A stretch of 64,000 bases of DNA from Terrimicrobiaceae bacterium. Its GTDB lineage: Bacteria > Verrucomicrobiota > Verrucomicrobiia > Chthoniobacterales > Terrimicrobiaceae. The DNA is taken from the NCBI GenBank assembly GCA_018402345.1, contig JAGYIV010000008.1, forward strand, positions 1-64,000, given 5' to 3'. The position numbers and the translations under genes were made by a program. The notes beneath the pieces were generated by a model. That model was not told where the DNA came from. It did no database searches and was given only the letters and a program-made list of their open reading frames with translations. Below, one piece after another: positions 51,041 through 60,423 of the stretch; position 1 is the first letter of the stretch, and each line of letters starts with the position of its first letter.

Positions 51041-51847
51041 TCAGTTGGCCTTGGCGGTATTTTTGTCCGACTCGCTGACCGCAGCGGTCCAGATGATCAC
51101 GCCGAATGCGATTTTGTTCACCACATCGGCCAGGTTGTAGGTCACGTTCAGCAAGACCATGCTGTCTTGGGGAGAACTCCCAGTGAGGTAGCCCAGGTAA
51201 TACCCGATTGGATAAATAGCCCAACCGACCACCACGATCCAGCGCATGAGATTGAAAGCGACCTGAACGGATGGAGGAGCAGACTTGGCGTTGATTTTGC
51301 CAGCTTCTCCGGCGAAAATTTCCCAGATGATGTAGAACCAGCCTACCATTCCGATGGTGAAACCGACCCAGACGTTCAGTTTCCCGGCTTCGCCGAGATA
51401 ACCGCCAATGAGCATCACAAGTGTGCCGATCATCAGTCTCCAAAAAACTCCAATCGGAACTTTGGTGATTGCTGAAAGGATGAGGTAGAACTCAACCATC
51501 AACAACGGAACTGTGATAATCCAGTCGATGTATCGGAACACCGTGGGGCTGTCACCAGTGGTCACCCAGACGTCGCGCATGTAGAAGTAGTGCGACGCAG
51601 CCACGAGTGTGACGAGTCCTGATACTGTCAAGGATGTTTTCCACTTCGCGGAAACACGCTGGATTTCCAAAAAGAAAAACGCAGTTGCCGCCACGAGGGC
51701 CATTGAGATCATCCAAAATGACACGCCAACGAGGTCGTCTGCCTTCAAGTCTCCGCTTGAAGCGGCAAAGAGATCGGAGGGAAGCGCCAACGCCATCAAT
51801 CCAAATAAGGATGCTTTTGATATTACACTGCGGGGTTTTATGTTCAT
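51041..51847 (-). CDS. Green-tuned proteorhodopsin-type proton pump
   Basis: 268 residues, a signal-like N-terminus (about 1-29) and seven helices. Helix C reads RYIDWIITVPLLMVEF: proton acceptor Asp108, Thr112 and donor Glu119 make the DTE set of proton pumps. Leu116 stands at the spectral tuning site (105 in the reference green proteorhodopsin), predicting green absorption. His86 (ASHYF) matches the acceptor-coupled His. The retinal Lys is Lys245 (NLADVVNKIAFGVIIW). Phe163 aligns with the position that is Gly in carotenoid-antenna xanthorhodopsin, so an antenna is not predicted. It heads an operon with crtE-I-B-Y and blh, supplying its own retinal. The 5' leader is A-rich without a Shine-Dalgarno. 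Confidence 0.95.
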   Translation of the reverse strand: MNIKPRSVISKASLFGLMALALPSDLFAASSGDLKADDLVGVSFWMISMALVAATAFFFLEIQRVSAKWKTSLTVSGLVTLVAASHYFYMRDVWVTTGDSPTVFRYIDWIITVPLLMVEFYLILSAITKVPIGVFWRLMIGTLVMLIGGYLGEAGKLNVWVGFTIGMVGWFYIIWEIFAGEAGKINAKSAPPSVQVAFNLMRWIVVVGWAIYPIGYYLGYLTGSSPQDSMVLLNVTYNLADVVNKIAFGVIIWTAAVSESDKNTAKAN

Positions 51848-52230
51848 TTTTTGTTTTTTGTTGCTGCTACTTCACTGACATCGGATAAGAGCAAAAAGTG
51901 GGGAGGGGGGCCATGAGTGGGGGGGCGGTTTAATAAAATTCGGGGGGACCTATTCAGAAAAACAAGATTCCTCAGTTGACGCAACAATTTTTTGAAAAAT
52001 TTCTTGACCACGCCGGAAGCGCTGGCCTGCTTTTTTCACTCCCTTCGATCTTCCTGGCATTGCCCGCCCACAAGTGGCCAATCCCATTTCATCGACCTTG
52101 CGTCAGTTTTCTTTTCACCGCACCAATCCGGCAAACTGCTCGGGTTGCCGACGGCTTGCGCAGGATACGTGTTTTTTTAAAGAGAGACTTCTCTTTCGAT
52201 CACCATCCCCTTCGGTTAGCACTGACGTTG
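51848..52230. other. Long divergent spacer with G-tracts, no gene
   Basis: A 383-bp region between the divergent rhodopsin and DUF2071 starts. On the plus strand four G-runs lie at 51900-51903, 51905-51910, 51919-51925 and 51942-51947, a potential G-quadruplex on the template strand of the rhodopsin gene, about 50-100 bp before its start codon. No clear -35/-10 pair could be chosen. An open frame continues upstream of the DUF2071 start but has no family-like sequence. Confidence 0.55.
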
Positions 52231-53046
52231 ATGTCGATGGAATCCGAACAGCACGAGATCGCCCTGGCAAAGGAATCTGAATCTTGGAGGGCCCCATCTT
52301 TCCTACAGCGCCTCTCCGCGAGGGAATCTCCGCGCGGCAGGCCGGTCATGCGCCAGCGGTGGAGTAAACTTCTCTTCCTTCATTGGCCGATTGAGGCCGC
52401 CTTTATAAGCTCCCGTCTCCCAAAGGGGCTTCATGTGGATTTATTTGATGGCACTGCATGGATTGGAATCGTTCCATTCTCCATGGAGCGCGTTCATCCA
52501 GTCGGACTCCCTCCGCTGCCATGGATTTCATGGTTTCTGGAGCTCAATGTCCGAACCTACGTGCACGACGACGCAGGTCGTCCGGGAGTTTGGTTCTTTT
52601 CGCTCGATTGCAACCAGCCAGTTGCTGTCGAAATTGCGAGGCGGCTGTTCCATCTTCCATACAACCACGCACGGATGCGCATGGATTCTCAAGGCCGCGA
52701 CATCCTTTATTCAAGCCAACGCAAAGGCTCCCAAGCCATTTCCAGATTCCGCTACCGCCTTCCGGTTGAGGCCAAGCCAGCGCGTGACCGGTCGCTCGAA
52801 TGGTTTCTTGTGGAGCGCTACCTTCTCTTCACATCGGATCGGGCAAACCGGATTCGATGCGGTCGAGTGCATCACAATCCTTACCTTATCGAGCAGGCGA
52901 ATTGCTCTGACTGGACCGTCGAGCCTATTCGTGAAAATGGATTCCCCGTTCCCAGCGGGAATCCCCTATCGATGCTCGTAGCCGAACCCGTGGAGGTGAA
53001 CATCTACCCGCTGGAATTACACAGCCCGATCGGCGGGAATCATTAA
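52231..53046 (+). CDS. DUF2071 (YqjF-like) protein
   Basis: 271 residues from ATG 52231; the open frame extends further upstream but that part has no family features. The DUF2071 pattern is clear: MRQRWSKLLFLHWPI, PKGLHVDLFDGTAWIGIVPF and FLELNVRTYVHDDAGRPGVW, then WFFSLDCNQPVAVEIARRLF. The biochemical role is unknown in the family. It is divergent from the rhodopsin gene and its 3' end overlaps that of the convergent binding-protein gene by four bases (53043-53046). Confidence 0.85.
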   Translation: MSMESEQHEIALAKESESWRAPSFLQRLSARESPRGRPVMRQRWSKLLFLHWPIEAAFISSRLPKGLHVDLFDGTAWIGIVPFSMERVHPVGLPPLPWISWFLELNVRTYVHDDAGRPGVWFFSLDCNQPVAVEIARRLFHLPYNHARMRMDSQGRDILYSSQRKGSQAISRFRYRLPVEAKPARDRSLEWFLVERYLLFTSDRANRIRCGRVHHNPYLIEQANCSDWTVEPIRENGFPVPSGNPLSMLVAEPVEVNIYPLELHSPIGGNH

Positions 53047-53828
53047 AAAACAAACGGCACACCTTCCCGCTTAAACGCCGCTTTTTGCTCGCTCAGGTAT
53101 TTGTCTCCGAGACGATCAAAACCACCCTGTGCGCGGAAATGTTTCAAAAACGCATTGATCTCCCCGCGAAGCGCCTCGTCGCCTTTCCTTAAGCCAATCG
53201 CCCACGATTCGACCTGAAGCGGCGCCAACAGCGCGCGGGTCTTGGCGGGGTGCATCCGCGCGTTCTGCCACACGCTCATCTGGTCGTAGAGAAACGCATC
53301 GGCATTGCCTTGGATGACCTCCTGCACGGCGCTGGACTCTTTTTCGAGGGCGAGCACGTTCGCATTGTTGAAATTCGCCCTCGCCCAGACCTCTCCGGTT
53401 GTGCCTTGGCGCACCGCCACGGTCTTTCCCGCTTGATCCAACTCCTCCGCACCGCCCATCGGCGACTCCTTGGCCACAAGCAATGCCAAGCCGGTCGTGA
53501 GATACGGGTCCGAAAACGCGATCGACTCCTGCCGCTCGGGCGTGTCGGTCATCGAGGAAATGATGCAGTCGATCTTCCCCGTCTTCAGCGAGGGGATCAA
53601 CCCGGTGAAAGGCAGGTTCTCCAAGCGCACAGGCCTCCCCAGCGCCTCGCCAAGCGCATGGGCCAGATCGACACTCACCCCGGTGGGGTTCCCCTCGGGA
53701 GTGATTGTTTCAAACGGCGGATAGGACAAATCCATGCCCACCACCAACTCGTTTGGATTCCTCGCCTCGCCGCAGGCGCCGAGCATCAACCCCAGCGCCA
53801 ACACAAACCCCAGCGCAAGTTGCCGCAT
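53043..53828 (-). CDS. Amino-acid-type ABC substrate-binding lipoprotein (family 3)
   Basis: 261 residues from ATG 53828. A lipobox, LALGLMLGAC, anchors the protein. The mature part reads ELVVGMDLSYPPFETITPEG and PTGVSVDLAHALGEAL, the standard N-lobe of polar amino acid binding proteins, and carries IDCIISSMTDTPERQESIAF. Permease and ATPase genes are not adjacent, so it is an orphan or acts with a system elsewhere. The gene starts 5 bases after a small lipoprotein gene, so the two are coupled. A longer upstream reading is rejected since it crosses that gene. Confidence 0.87.
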   Translation of the reverse strand: MRQLALGFVLALGLMLGACGEARNPNELVVGMDLSYPPFETITPEGNPTGVSVDLAHALGEALGRPVRLENLPFTGLIPSLKTGKIDCIISSMTDTPERQESIAFSDPYLTTGLALLVAKESPMGGAEELDQAGKTVAVRQGTTGEVWARANFNNANVLALEKESSAVQEVIQGNADAFLYDQMSVWQNARMHPAKTRALLAPLQVESWAIGLRKGDEALRGEINAFLKHFRAQGGFDRLGDKYLSEQKAAFKREGVPFVF

Positions 53829-53833
53829 ACTGG

Positions 53834-54001
53834 TCACTCGCCGGCAGCCGCGCCTTCGATCTTGTTGCCGACCTTGGAAATCCCCTCGCCGACTTTGTAA
53901 ATCGCGCCATCCACCGCCGCACCGGCACGCTGCGCCGGCCCGCCGGGACCTGAGCAGGACACCGCCACCCCGCACACCAAGAGAACAAGAAGAGTTTTCA
54001 T
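53834..54001 (-). CDS. 55-residue small lipoprotein
   Basis: MKTLLVLLVCGVAVSCSGPG gives a lipobox with Cys in VAVSC. The mature part (GPAQRAGAAVDGAIYKVGEG, then ISKVGNKIEGAAAGE) is a short Gly/Ala-rich amphipathic segment. It is followed 5 bases later by the binding-protein gene. Similar tiny entericidin-like lipoproteins occur in many bacteria; whether it is one is not shown. Confidence 0.72.
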   Translation of the reverse strand: MKTLLVLLVCGVAVSCSGPGGPAQRAGAAVDGAIYKVGEGISKVGNKIEGAAAGE

Positions 54002-54059
54002 CGGGCCTCTTAAACCACACCCCGCCTCAGGCATTCAACACGAATTCGCCCCTTCGGGT

Positions 54060-54749
54060 TCAATCAAGCAACCGCAGCACCGCGCCGTTCATCGCATGCG
54101 CTTGGGCCAGCAATGCGCCGCTGAAATTGCTCGCCACCTGGCCTCGGGCATCCACAAGCGTGTCCTGCACCCCCGCCATTTCCACATCAACACCCTCGCC
54201 CCTGAGCTGCAGCACCTTTTCACGGAGCGCCTGGTTTTCGGCGCGGAGACGCGAGATATCGCTCCGCAACATCTCACCGGGTGTCGCCTCCTCCCATGGC
54301 ATTTCACCCGCCCCGCTTCCCAACAGGTAAAACCCGCCGCCTTCCAGAGCATCGAACGCTTCAGGGCACTGCAACCCAAGCAATCGCACCTCCGAATCCC
54401 CTCCCAAAAGCCGCACGCCGTTGAACGTCTCGCCGGCGATCTCGCGAAATCGGCGGTGCAACTCCTCCAACCCGCCATCCTTCGTGCCCAGTGCCTCTTC
54501 CAAGGCGTCCAGCGCGGTCGCCTGCGTTTCAAGGTAAGCCAGCACCTCGTCCAAACCCGCGAGGCGATCCCGCTCGCAACGCACCTCCCAGAGGCCGTGC
54601 TCGTCGGCTTCGTCAAGAAACTCCTCCTCCCCGCACCTTGGGGGCCAGGCCGACTTGCGGCCCGACCGCCCCCCGTTGCGGGCAACTTTCCTGCGCAGGC
54701 CGTAAACGGGTGTCGGCGCAGGCAAACTGCTCTCGATGGTAAATGACAT
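54060..54749 (-). CDS. Flagellin-like small protein
   Basis: 229 residues. The N-terminal half carries EELHRRFREIAGETFNGVRL, the conserved D1 segment that precedes a Gly-Gly turn in flagellins (FNGVxLxG), and the C-terminus ends QVASNFSGALLAQAHAMNGA, similar to the end helix of flagellins. The middle D1/D2 parts are short and the first 60 residues are unlike a flagellin D0 helix. It could be a degenerate flagellin, a FlgL-like or another axial protein. It is distant from the flagellar cluster at 33407-36421. Confidence 0.6.
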   Translation of the reverse strand: MSFTIESSLPAPTPVYGLRRKVARNGGRSGRKSAWPPRCGEEEFLDEADEHGLWEVRCERDRLAGLDEVLAYLETQATALDALEEALGTKDGGLEELHRRFREIAGETFNGVRLLGGDSEVRLLGLQCPEAFDALEGGGFYLLGSGAGEMPWEEATPGEMLRSDISRLRAENQALREKVLQLRGEGVDVEMAGVQDTLVDARGQVASNFSGALLAQAHAMNGAVLRLLD

Positions 54750-54829
54750 GTCCGTGTCTCCTTTTGCGAATTCCGTTCCGCCTTCGAGACACCGGGTGAT
54801 TCCGGCGTCTACAACTACTAATCGACCCC

Positions 54830-54857
54830 CCGCCGCCGGACTTTAGGGGATTTTTTC
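54830..54857 (+). repeat. 28-bp direct repeat, left copy
   Basis: CCGCCGCCGGACTTTAGGGG followed by ATTTTTTC, identical over all 28 bases to 55547-55574. The two copies bracket the PIN toxin-antitoxin genes exactly. Whether it is a recombination or insertion duplication cannot be told without seeing related genomes. Confidence 0.85.
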
Positions 54858-54925
54858 GCGCTCGGAGCAATCACGCCAAGGAGCACACTGTGGACACGAA
54901 TCCCTATCCGTGTATTTTTTTCTGC

Positions 54926-55162
54926 ATGGCAACTAAAACACTTTCCGTTGATGAAGATGCCTACCTTCGCCTGGTGGCTGCAAAACAGAATCATCGCGAA
55001 TCCTTTTCGGCGGTGATCAAACGCGCCCGTTGGGATACCGGCGTCAGGCGATGCAGCGACCTGTTGGCCCATGCGTCAGGCCATGTCCCGCCCGAAATTC
55101 TAGATCGTCTCGACCGCGCACAAGCCGAAGACGCCCCGCCGCCTGAGCGATGGAAGCCTTGA
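54926..55162 (+). CDS. Antitoxin of a PIN-domain module (VapB-like)
   Basis: 78 residues from ATG 54926; an upstream in-frame start is less likely. MATKTLSVDEDAYLRLVAAK, then NHRESFSAVIKRARWD, is typical of short ribbon-helix-helix-type antitoxins of PIN modules. Its end overlaps the toxin start by 13 bases. Together with the flanking 28-bp repeats it forms a self-contained cassette. Confidence 0.82.
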   Translation: MATKTLSVDEDAYLRLVAAKQNHRESFSAVIKRARWDTGVRRCSDLLAHASGHVPPEILDRLDRAQAEDAPPPERWKP

Positions 55163-55542
55163 TTTTCGACACCACCTTTCTGATCGATTTCCAACGCGAG
55201 CGCCAACGTGGCAAGGGGGCTGCCCACTCGTTCCTCGAAGCGCATGCCGAGTCGATCGCCTACTTGCCTGTCACCGCTTACGGTGAATTTGCGGAGGGGT
55301 TTGTGAACCGCATTGATCCAGCATTGGTCACGATGGTTGAATCCTTTGAGTTGCTGCCGGTGACGATCAATGTCGCCAACGCCTACGCAAAAATTTCGCG
55401 ACTCCTGCGGTCAAAAGGCCTCCTGATCGGCGCAAATGATCTTTGGATCGCGGCCACAGCACTTGAGAAAAACCACCCGCTGGTTACTCGGAACACCATC
55501 GACTTCTCACGGATTCCAGAGCTCGAGCTGCGATCCTACTGA
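55150..55542 (+). CDS. PIN-domain ribonuclease toxin (VapC-like)
   Basis: 130 residues. Acidic site residues are visible in EALIFDTTFLIDFQR (Asp near residue 7), VTAYGEFAEGFV, and LIGANDLWIAATAL. The end VTRNTIDFSRIPELELRSY is the family's usual tail. It is a Mg2+-dependent endoribonuclease held in check by the upstream antitoxin. Its stop lies 5 bases before the second 28-bp repeat. Confidence 0.88.
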   Translation: MEALIFDTTFLIDFQRERQRGKGAAHSFLEAHAESIAYLPVTAYGEFAEGFVNRIDPALVTMVESFELLPVTINVANAYAKISRLLRSKGLLIGANDLWIAATALEKNHPLVTRNTIDFSRIPELELRSY

Positions 55543-55546
55543 GCAA

Positions 55547-55574
55547 CCGCCGCCGGACTTTAGGGGATTTTTTC
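55547..55574 (+). repeat. 28-bp direct repeat, right copy
   Basis: Identical to 54830-54857. Here the repeat is extended by CCCCT so that AGGGGA and TCCCCT (55562-55578) form a small hairpin with a T loop. That could end transcription from either side, as comM stops at 55578 on the opposite strand. Confidence 0.85.
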
Positions 55575-55577
55575 CCC

Positions 55578-57164
55578 TCACACCCACAACCGACGATCGA
55601 GCGTCCTGTATTGAATCGCCTCGCCGATGTGGTCGGAGGTGATCGCTTCGCTTCCCGCCAGATCAGCAATCGTGCGGGACACTTTCAGGATGCGGTCGTA
55701 GGCGCGTGCGCTCAAGTGCAGGTCCTCCATCGCATGGCGCAGCATCTCGGTGGATGCCGCATCGAGCGCGCAGCATTCCTTGATCCGCTTGTGGGCCATC
55801 CGCGCATTCACCGGAGGCGTGGAAGCGCCTTCAAAGCGGCTTCGCTGCAAGGCACGCGCCCCCAAGACACGCTCGCGAATCGCACTTGAAGGCTCGCCGG
55901 CTTGGCCTCCAGAGAGTTCCTTGAACACCACCGCAGGCGCCTCGACATGGATGTCGATCCTGTCCAACAACGGGCCTGAAATCCTGTTCCGGTAGCGCTC
56001 GATCTGCGCGGGCGAGCAGCGGCACTCGCGCTGCGGATCGCCGAAATACCCGCACGGGCAGGGATTCATCGCCGCCACAAGCATGAAGCCAGCGGGAAAT
56101 GTCATGGTGCCGGCCGCGCGACTGATCGTTACCGTGCCATCCTCGAGCGGTTGGCGCATGACCTCGAGCGTCGAGCGCTTGAACTCCGGCAACTCGTCCA
56201 GAAACAACACGCCGTTGTGCGCGACACTCACCTCGCCGGGCGTGATATTCGTGGACCCACCAAGCAGCCCGACATCGCTGATCGTATGGTGCGGAGAGCG
56301 GAACGGGCGCTTGGACACAAAGGCATGCGTGGAGTTCAACAACCCGCACACGCTATGAATGCGTGTCGTCTCGATCGCCTCGTCCAGCGACATCGGCGGC
56401 AACACCGTGGGAATGCGCTTCGCCAGCATGCTTTTCCCCGATCCCGGCGGGCCGATGAGCAGGAGATTGTGCCCCCCGGCCACAGCCACTTCGATCGCGC
56501 GTTTCACCTGGTGCTGGCCCTTGACTTCCGAAAAATCGATCTCGTCCGGCGACTCGGCAGCCAGCAACGATGCGGCATTGCCACGTATTGGCGCGATCTC
56601 GCGGCGGCGCGACAGAAACTCGTAGGCCTCTCGCAGCGTCGACACCCCATACACATCGATCCCCTCGACGATCGCCGCCTCCGGAGCGTTCTGCGCAGGC
56701 AGCACCACCGCCTTCATGCCCCTCGCCCGCGCCTCGACCGCGATCGGCAACGCGCCTTTGATCGGCCGAATCTCGCCGGTCAACGCCAATTCACCCACAG
56801 CGAAACACCTCTCCAAGCGCGGCAACTCGGCCCTCTCGGCGGCGGCGATCATGCCCAGCGCGATCGGCAAATCAAAACTCGGCCCCTCCTTTTTGATATC
56901 CGCCGGAGCCAGGTTGATCGTCGTGCGCTCCCTCGGCCAGCGAAACGCACTGTTCGAGATCGCCGTCGCCACGCGGTCCTTGCTCTCCCGCACCGCCGCA
57001 TCGGGCAATCCCACGACAATCACCGCCGGATTCCCAGACCCCGTATTCACCTCCACCTCCACTGGAACGGCATCCACCCCTGCAATGCCGCTGAAAAGAC
57101 GCGTGTAAGCATGTGGCCCGCAATCAAACAACGATCCCCACCCCCACCGCAACCGATATTGCAT
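55578..57164 (-). CDS. comM: ComM/YifB-family Mg-chelatase-like ATPase
   Basis: 528 residues from ATG 57164 ([16 protein letters not shown]); longer readings lie in the terminator. Order: LonC-like N-domain ([20 protein letters not shown]), AAA+ core with Walker [18 protein letters not shown] and Walker [23 protein letters not shown] Cys-rich loop, and a C-terminal Mg-chelatase domain. ComM helps branch migration during natural transformation in other bacteria; here no other competence gene is near. Gene is complete. Confidence 0.93.
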   Translation of the reverse strand: MQYRLRWGWGSLFDCGPHAYTRLFSGIAGVDAVPVEVEVNTGSGNPAVIVVGLPDAAVRESKDRVATAISNSAFRWPRERTTINLAPADIKKEGPSFDLPIALGMIAAAERAELPRLERCFAVGELALTGEIRPIKGALPIAVEARARGMKAVVLPAQNAPEAAIVEGIDVYGVSTLREAYEFLSRRREIAPIRGNAASLLAAESPDEIDFSEVKGQHQVKRAIEVAVAGGHNLLLIGPPGSGKSMLAKRIPTVLPPMSLDEAIETTRIHSVCGLLNSTHAFVSKRPFRSPHHTISDVGLLGGSTNITPGEVSVAHNGVLFLDELPEFKRSTLEVMRQPLEDGTVTISRAAGTMTFPAGFMLVAAMNPCPCGYFGDPQRECRCSPAQIERYRNRISGPLLDRIDIHVEAPAVVFKELSGGQAGEPSSAIRERVLGARALQRSRFEGASTPPVNARMAHKRIKECCALDAASTEMLRHAMEDLHLSARAYDRILKVSRTIADLAGSEAITSDHIGEAIQYRTLDRRLWV

Positions 57165-57167
57165 CAC

Positions 57168-57197
57168 AAAAAAAGAGGCGGCCTCATCGGCCGCCTC
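57168..57197 (-). terminator. Intrinsic terminator of ahcY
   Basis: GAGGCGGCC (57175-57183), loop TCATC, and GGCCGCCTC (57189-57197) form a perfect 9-bp GC-rich stem. On the minus strand it is followed by seven T residues (57168-57174), so it is a textbook Rho-independent terminator 22 bases after the ahcY stop. It ends directly before the comM start, so comM must use another promoter or read-through. Confidence 0.93.
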
Positions 57198-57219
57198 CTT
57201 TCTGTTTACCAAAAATCGA

Positions 57220-58730
<1,511 letters not shown>

Positions 58731-58737
58731 GGGAGTT

Positions 58738-58763
58738 TTAAGTTTTCAGTTTGGAGTTTTCAG
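58738..58763. repeat. Left flank repeat of the four-helix-bundle cassette
   Basis: TTAAGTTTTCAGTTTGGAGT followed by TTTCAG is inverted relative to 59130-59160 (two GAAAACT units separated by a short different stretch on each side). The two repeats bracket the four-helix-bundle gene, and this one encodes its last eight codons and stop. Confidence 0.75.
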
Positions 58764-59121
58764 TGGTTGGTGTTCGGGCGATGGATTTCCAAAGGCCGCG
58801 TATCATGGCGGATATTTCTTTGGATTCGTTGATGAGGTTTTGGAATACAGGTTGGTCGATGAGGTTGAGTTTTCGGGCGATGTAGAGCTGGGTTTGAAAT
58901 TCGGCATTGGAGCCGAGGGCAATCGTCAGGAATCGCTGAAAATCCGGAACGCTATTTCTCTCATGGCCTTCAGCAACATTCGAAGGAACCGACAACGAGC
59001 AGCGCTCGATTTGGTCTTTCAGCGAATATTTTTTGCAGTCCTCAAAAATTTCGTAGGTCGTCGTGCATTGACGACAGGCGCGTTGCCAAACCTCGAGATC
59101 TTCAAAGGAGCGATATGCCAT
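58738..59121 (-). CDS. Four-helix-bundle (23S IVS-type) protein
   Basis: 127 residues from ATG 59121. [19 protein letters not shown], then [20 protein letters not shown] and [15 protein letters not shown] are the hallmarks of the small four-helix-bundle proteins encoded in 23S rRNA intervening sequences and in free-standing islands. The final residues ([11 protein letters not shown]) are encoded by a flanking repeat, as often seen in this family. It lies between metK and ahcY. Its function is not settled; it may assemble into a ring and travel as a cassette. Confidence 0.87.
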   Translation of the reverse strand: MAYRSFEDLEVWQRACRQCTTTYEIFEDCKKYSLKDQIERCSLSVPSNVAEGHERNSVPDFQRFLTIALGSNAEFQTQLYIARKLNLIDQPVFQNLINESKEISAMIRGLWKSIARTPTTENSKLKT

Positions 59122-59129
59122 GGCGATTT

Positions 59130-59160
59130 CTGAAAACTGAACCCTGAAAACTGAAAACTT
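59130..59160. repeat. Right flank repeat of the four-helix-bundle cassette
   Basis: Consists of three GAAAACT units in CTGAAAACTGAACCCTGAAA and following CTGAAAACTT. It is the inverted partner of the repeat at 58738-58763 and ends exactly at the metK stop codon region, so the cassette begins right after metK. Confidence 0.75.
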
Positions 59161-60356
59161 TATTTCGCCGCCTTTTTCAACGCCGCCGCCTTGTCGGTTT
59201 TCTCCCAAGTGATGTCTTTGTCATCCTTGCCGAAGTGGCCGTAGTTGGTCGTCTTGCTGTAGAAGGGACGCAGGAGGTTGAGTTGTTTGACGATGTCGGC
59301 GGGCTTGAAGCTGAAGACGGTCTTGACCGCTTTTTCGATCTTCACCTCATCGATTTTGTGCGTTCCGAAGGTGTCGATGTGGATGCTCACCGGGTGCGGG
59401 TGGCCGATGGCGTAGGCGAACTGAACCTCGCAGCGGTCGGCAAGACCAGCAGCAACCACGTTTTTCGCCACATAGCGCCCCATGTAGGCGGCACTGCGGT
59501 CGACTTTCGTGGGATCCTTGCCGGAGAAGGCGCCTCCGCCGTGGCGCCCCATGCCGCCGTAGGTGTCGACGATGATTTTGCGACCGGTCAACCCCGAGTC
59601 ACCCTGCGGTCCTCCCACCACGAAGCGGCCAGTGGGGTTGATGAGGAACTGTGTCGTGGCATCGAGGAATTCCTTCGGAATGACCTTGCGAATGACGTTG
59701 TTGATGATGAAACGCCGGATTTCCTCGGTTTTTACGTCCTCACTGTGCTGGGTGGAAATGACGACGTTCGTGACGCGCACGGGCTTGTTGTCCTGATACA
59801 GCACCGAGACTTGGCTCTTCGCGTCGGGGCGGAGCCATTTCACCTTGCCGGACTTGCGAATCGCCGTGAGTTCGCGGCCGAGTCGGTGGGCAAACATGAT
59901 CGGCGCGGGCATCAACTCGGGCGTCTCGTTGCAGGCGTAGCCAAACATCAACCCCTGGTCCCCTGCCCCCTGCTCGTCGGTGTCCTTGCCGTCGGTCTTC
60001 TTGGCGTCCACGCCCTGCGCGATGTCGGGGCTCTGGCTGGTGAGGAGATTTGAAATGAACACGCGGTCGGCGTGAAACACATCGTCGTCGTTCACATAGC
60101 CAATCTCGCGAATCGCCTTGCGAATGATATCGCCGATGTTCAGCACGCTATCCAGCGGCGCCCCCTTGATTTTAGGAATCGTGATTTCGCCTCCCACGAC
60201 CACCGTGTTGCTTTTGACAAACGTCTCACAGGCCACGCGGCTGGTTTTGTCAATCGCCAGGCAGGCGTCGAGGATCGCGTCGGAAATGGTATCGCAAACC
60301 TTGTCAGGATGGCCTTCGCCGACCGACTCGGAGGAAAAGATGTAACTACGGGACAT
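59160..60356 (-). CDS. metK: S-adenosylmethionine synthetase
   Basis: 398 residues from ATG 60356 ([20 protein letters not shown]); a longer reading upstream runs through the operator and is rejected. Motifs are standard: [16 protein letters not shown] and the Lys/Asp-rich loop [19 protein letters not shown]. It makes SAM from methionine and ATP. It is divergent from an ArsR-methyltransferase fusion gene across 67 bp that contains a palindromic operator. No SAM riboswitch is present in that short spacer. ahcY lies downstream, separated by a cassette. Confidence 0.96.
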   Translation of the reverse strand: MSRSYIFSSESVGEGHPDKVCDTISDAILDACLAIDKTSRVACETFVKSNTVVVGGEITIPKIKGAPLDSVLNIGDIIRKAIREIGYVNDDDVFHADRVFISNLLTSQSPDIAQGVDAKKTDGKDTDEQGAGDQGLMFGYACNETPELMPAPIMFAHRLGRELTAIRKSGKVKWLRPDAKSQVSVLYQDNKPVRVTNVVISTQHSEDVKTEEIRRFIINNVIRKVIPKEFLDATTQFLINPTGRFVVGGPQGDSGLTGRKIIVDTYGGMGRHGGGAFSGKDPTKVDRSAAYMGRYVAKNVVAAGLADRCEVQFAYAIGHPHPVSIHIDTFGTHKIDEVKIEKAVKTVFSFKPADIVKQLNLLRPFYSKTTNYGHFGKDDKDITWEKTDKAAALKKAAK

Positions 60357-60386
60357 GGGTGTTGATGGTGGGTTGAGGTTGGACTT

Positions 60387-60420
60387 TACGTATCTACGTA
60401 TCCGGATATATGAATATGTA
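60387..60420. promoter_or_regulatory. 34-bp palindromic operator between metK and the ArsR-MTase gene
   Basis: Centred at 60403/60404 on the perfect core TATCCGGATA (60399-60408). The left arm has two direct units TACGTATC (60387-60394 and 60395-60402); the right arm is their imperfect inverse (GGATATATGAATATGTA). Twelve of 17 positions are symmetric. It ends 3 bases before the ArsR-MTase start, and begins 30 bases before metK, so one bound regulator could act on both. Confidence 0.72.
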
Positions 60421-60423
60421 AGT

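Noticed and set aside
53829-54020. N-terminal extension of the binding-protein gene
   Set aside because: It runs through the small lipoprotein gene and hides the lipobox of the binding protein.
57168-57212. Longer comM start at 57212
   Set aside because: The extra codons would be made from the ahcY terminator hairpin and have no homology-like sequence; ATG 57164 starts the conserved protein.
60357-60423. SAM riboswitch before metK
   Set aside because: The 67-bp spacer to the divergent gene is too short for a SAM-I or SAM-II element and is filled with the palindromic operator.
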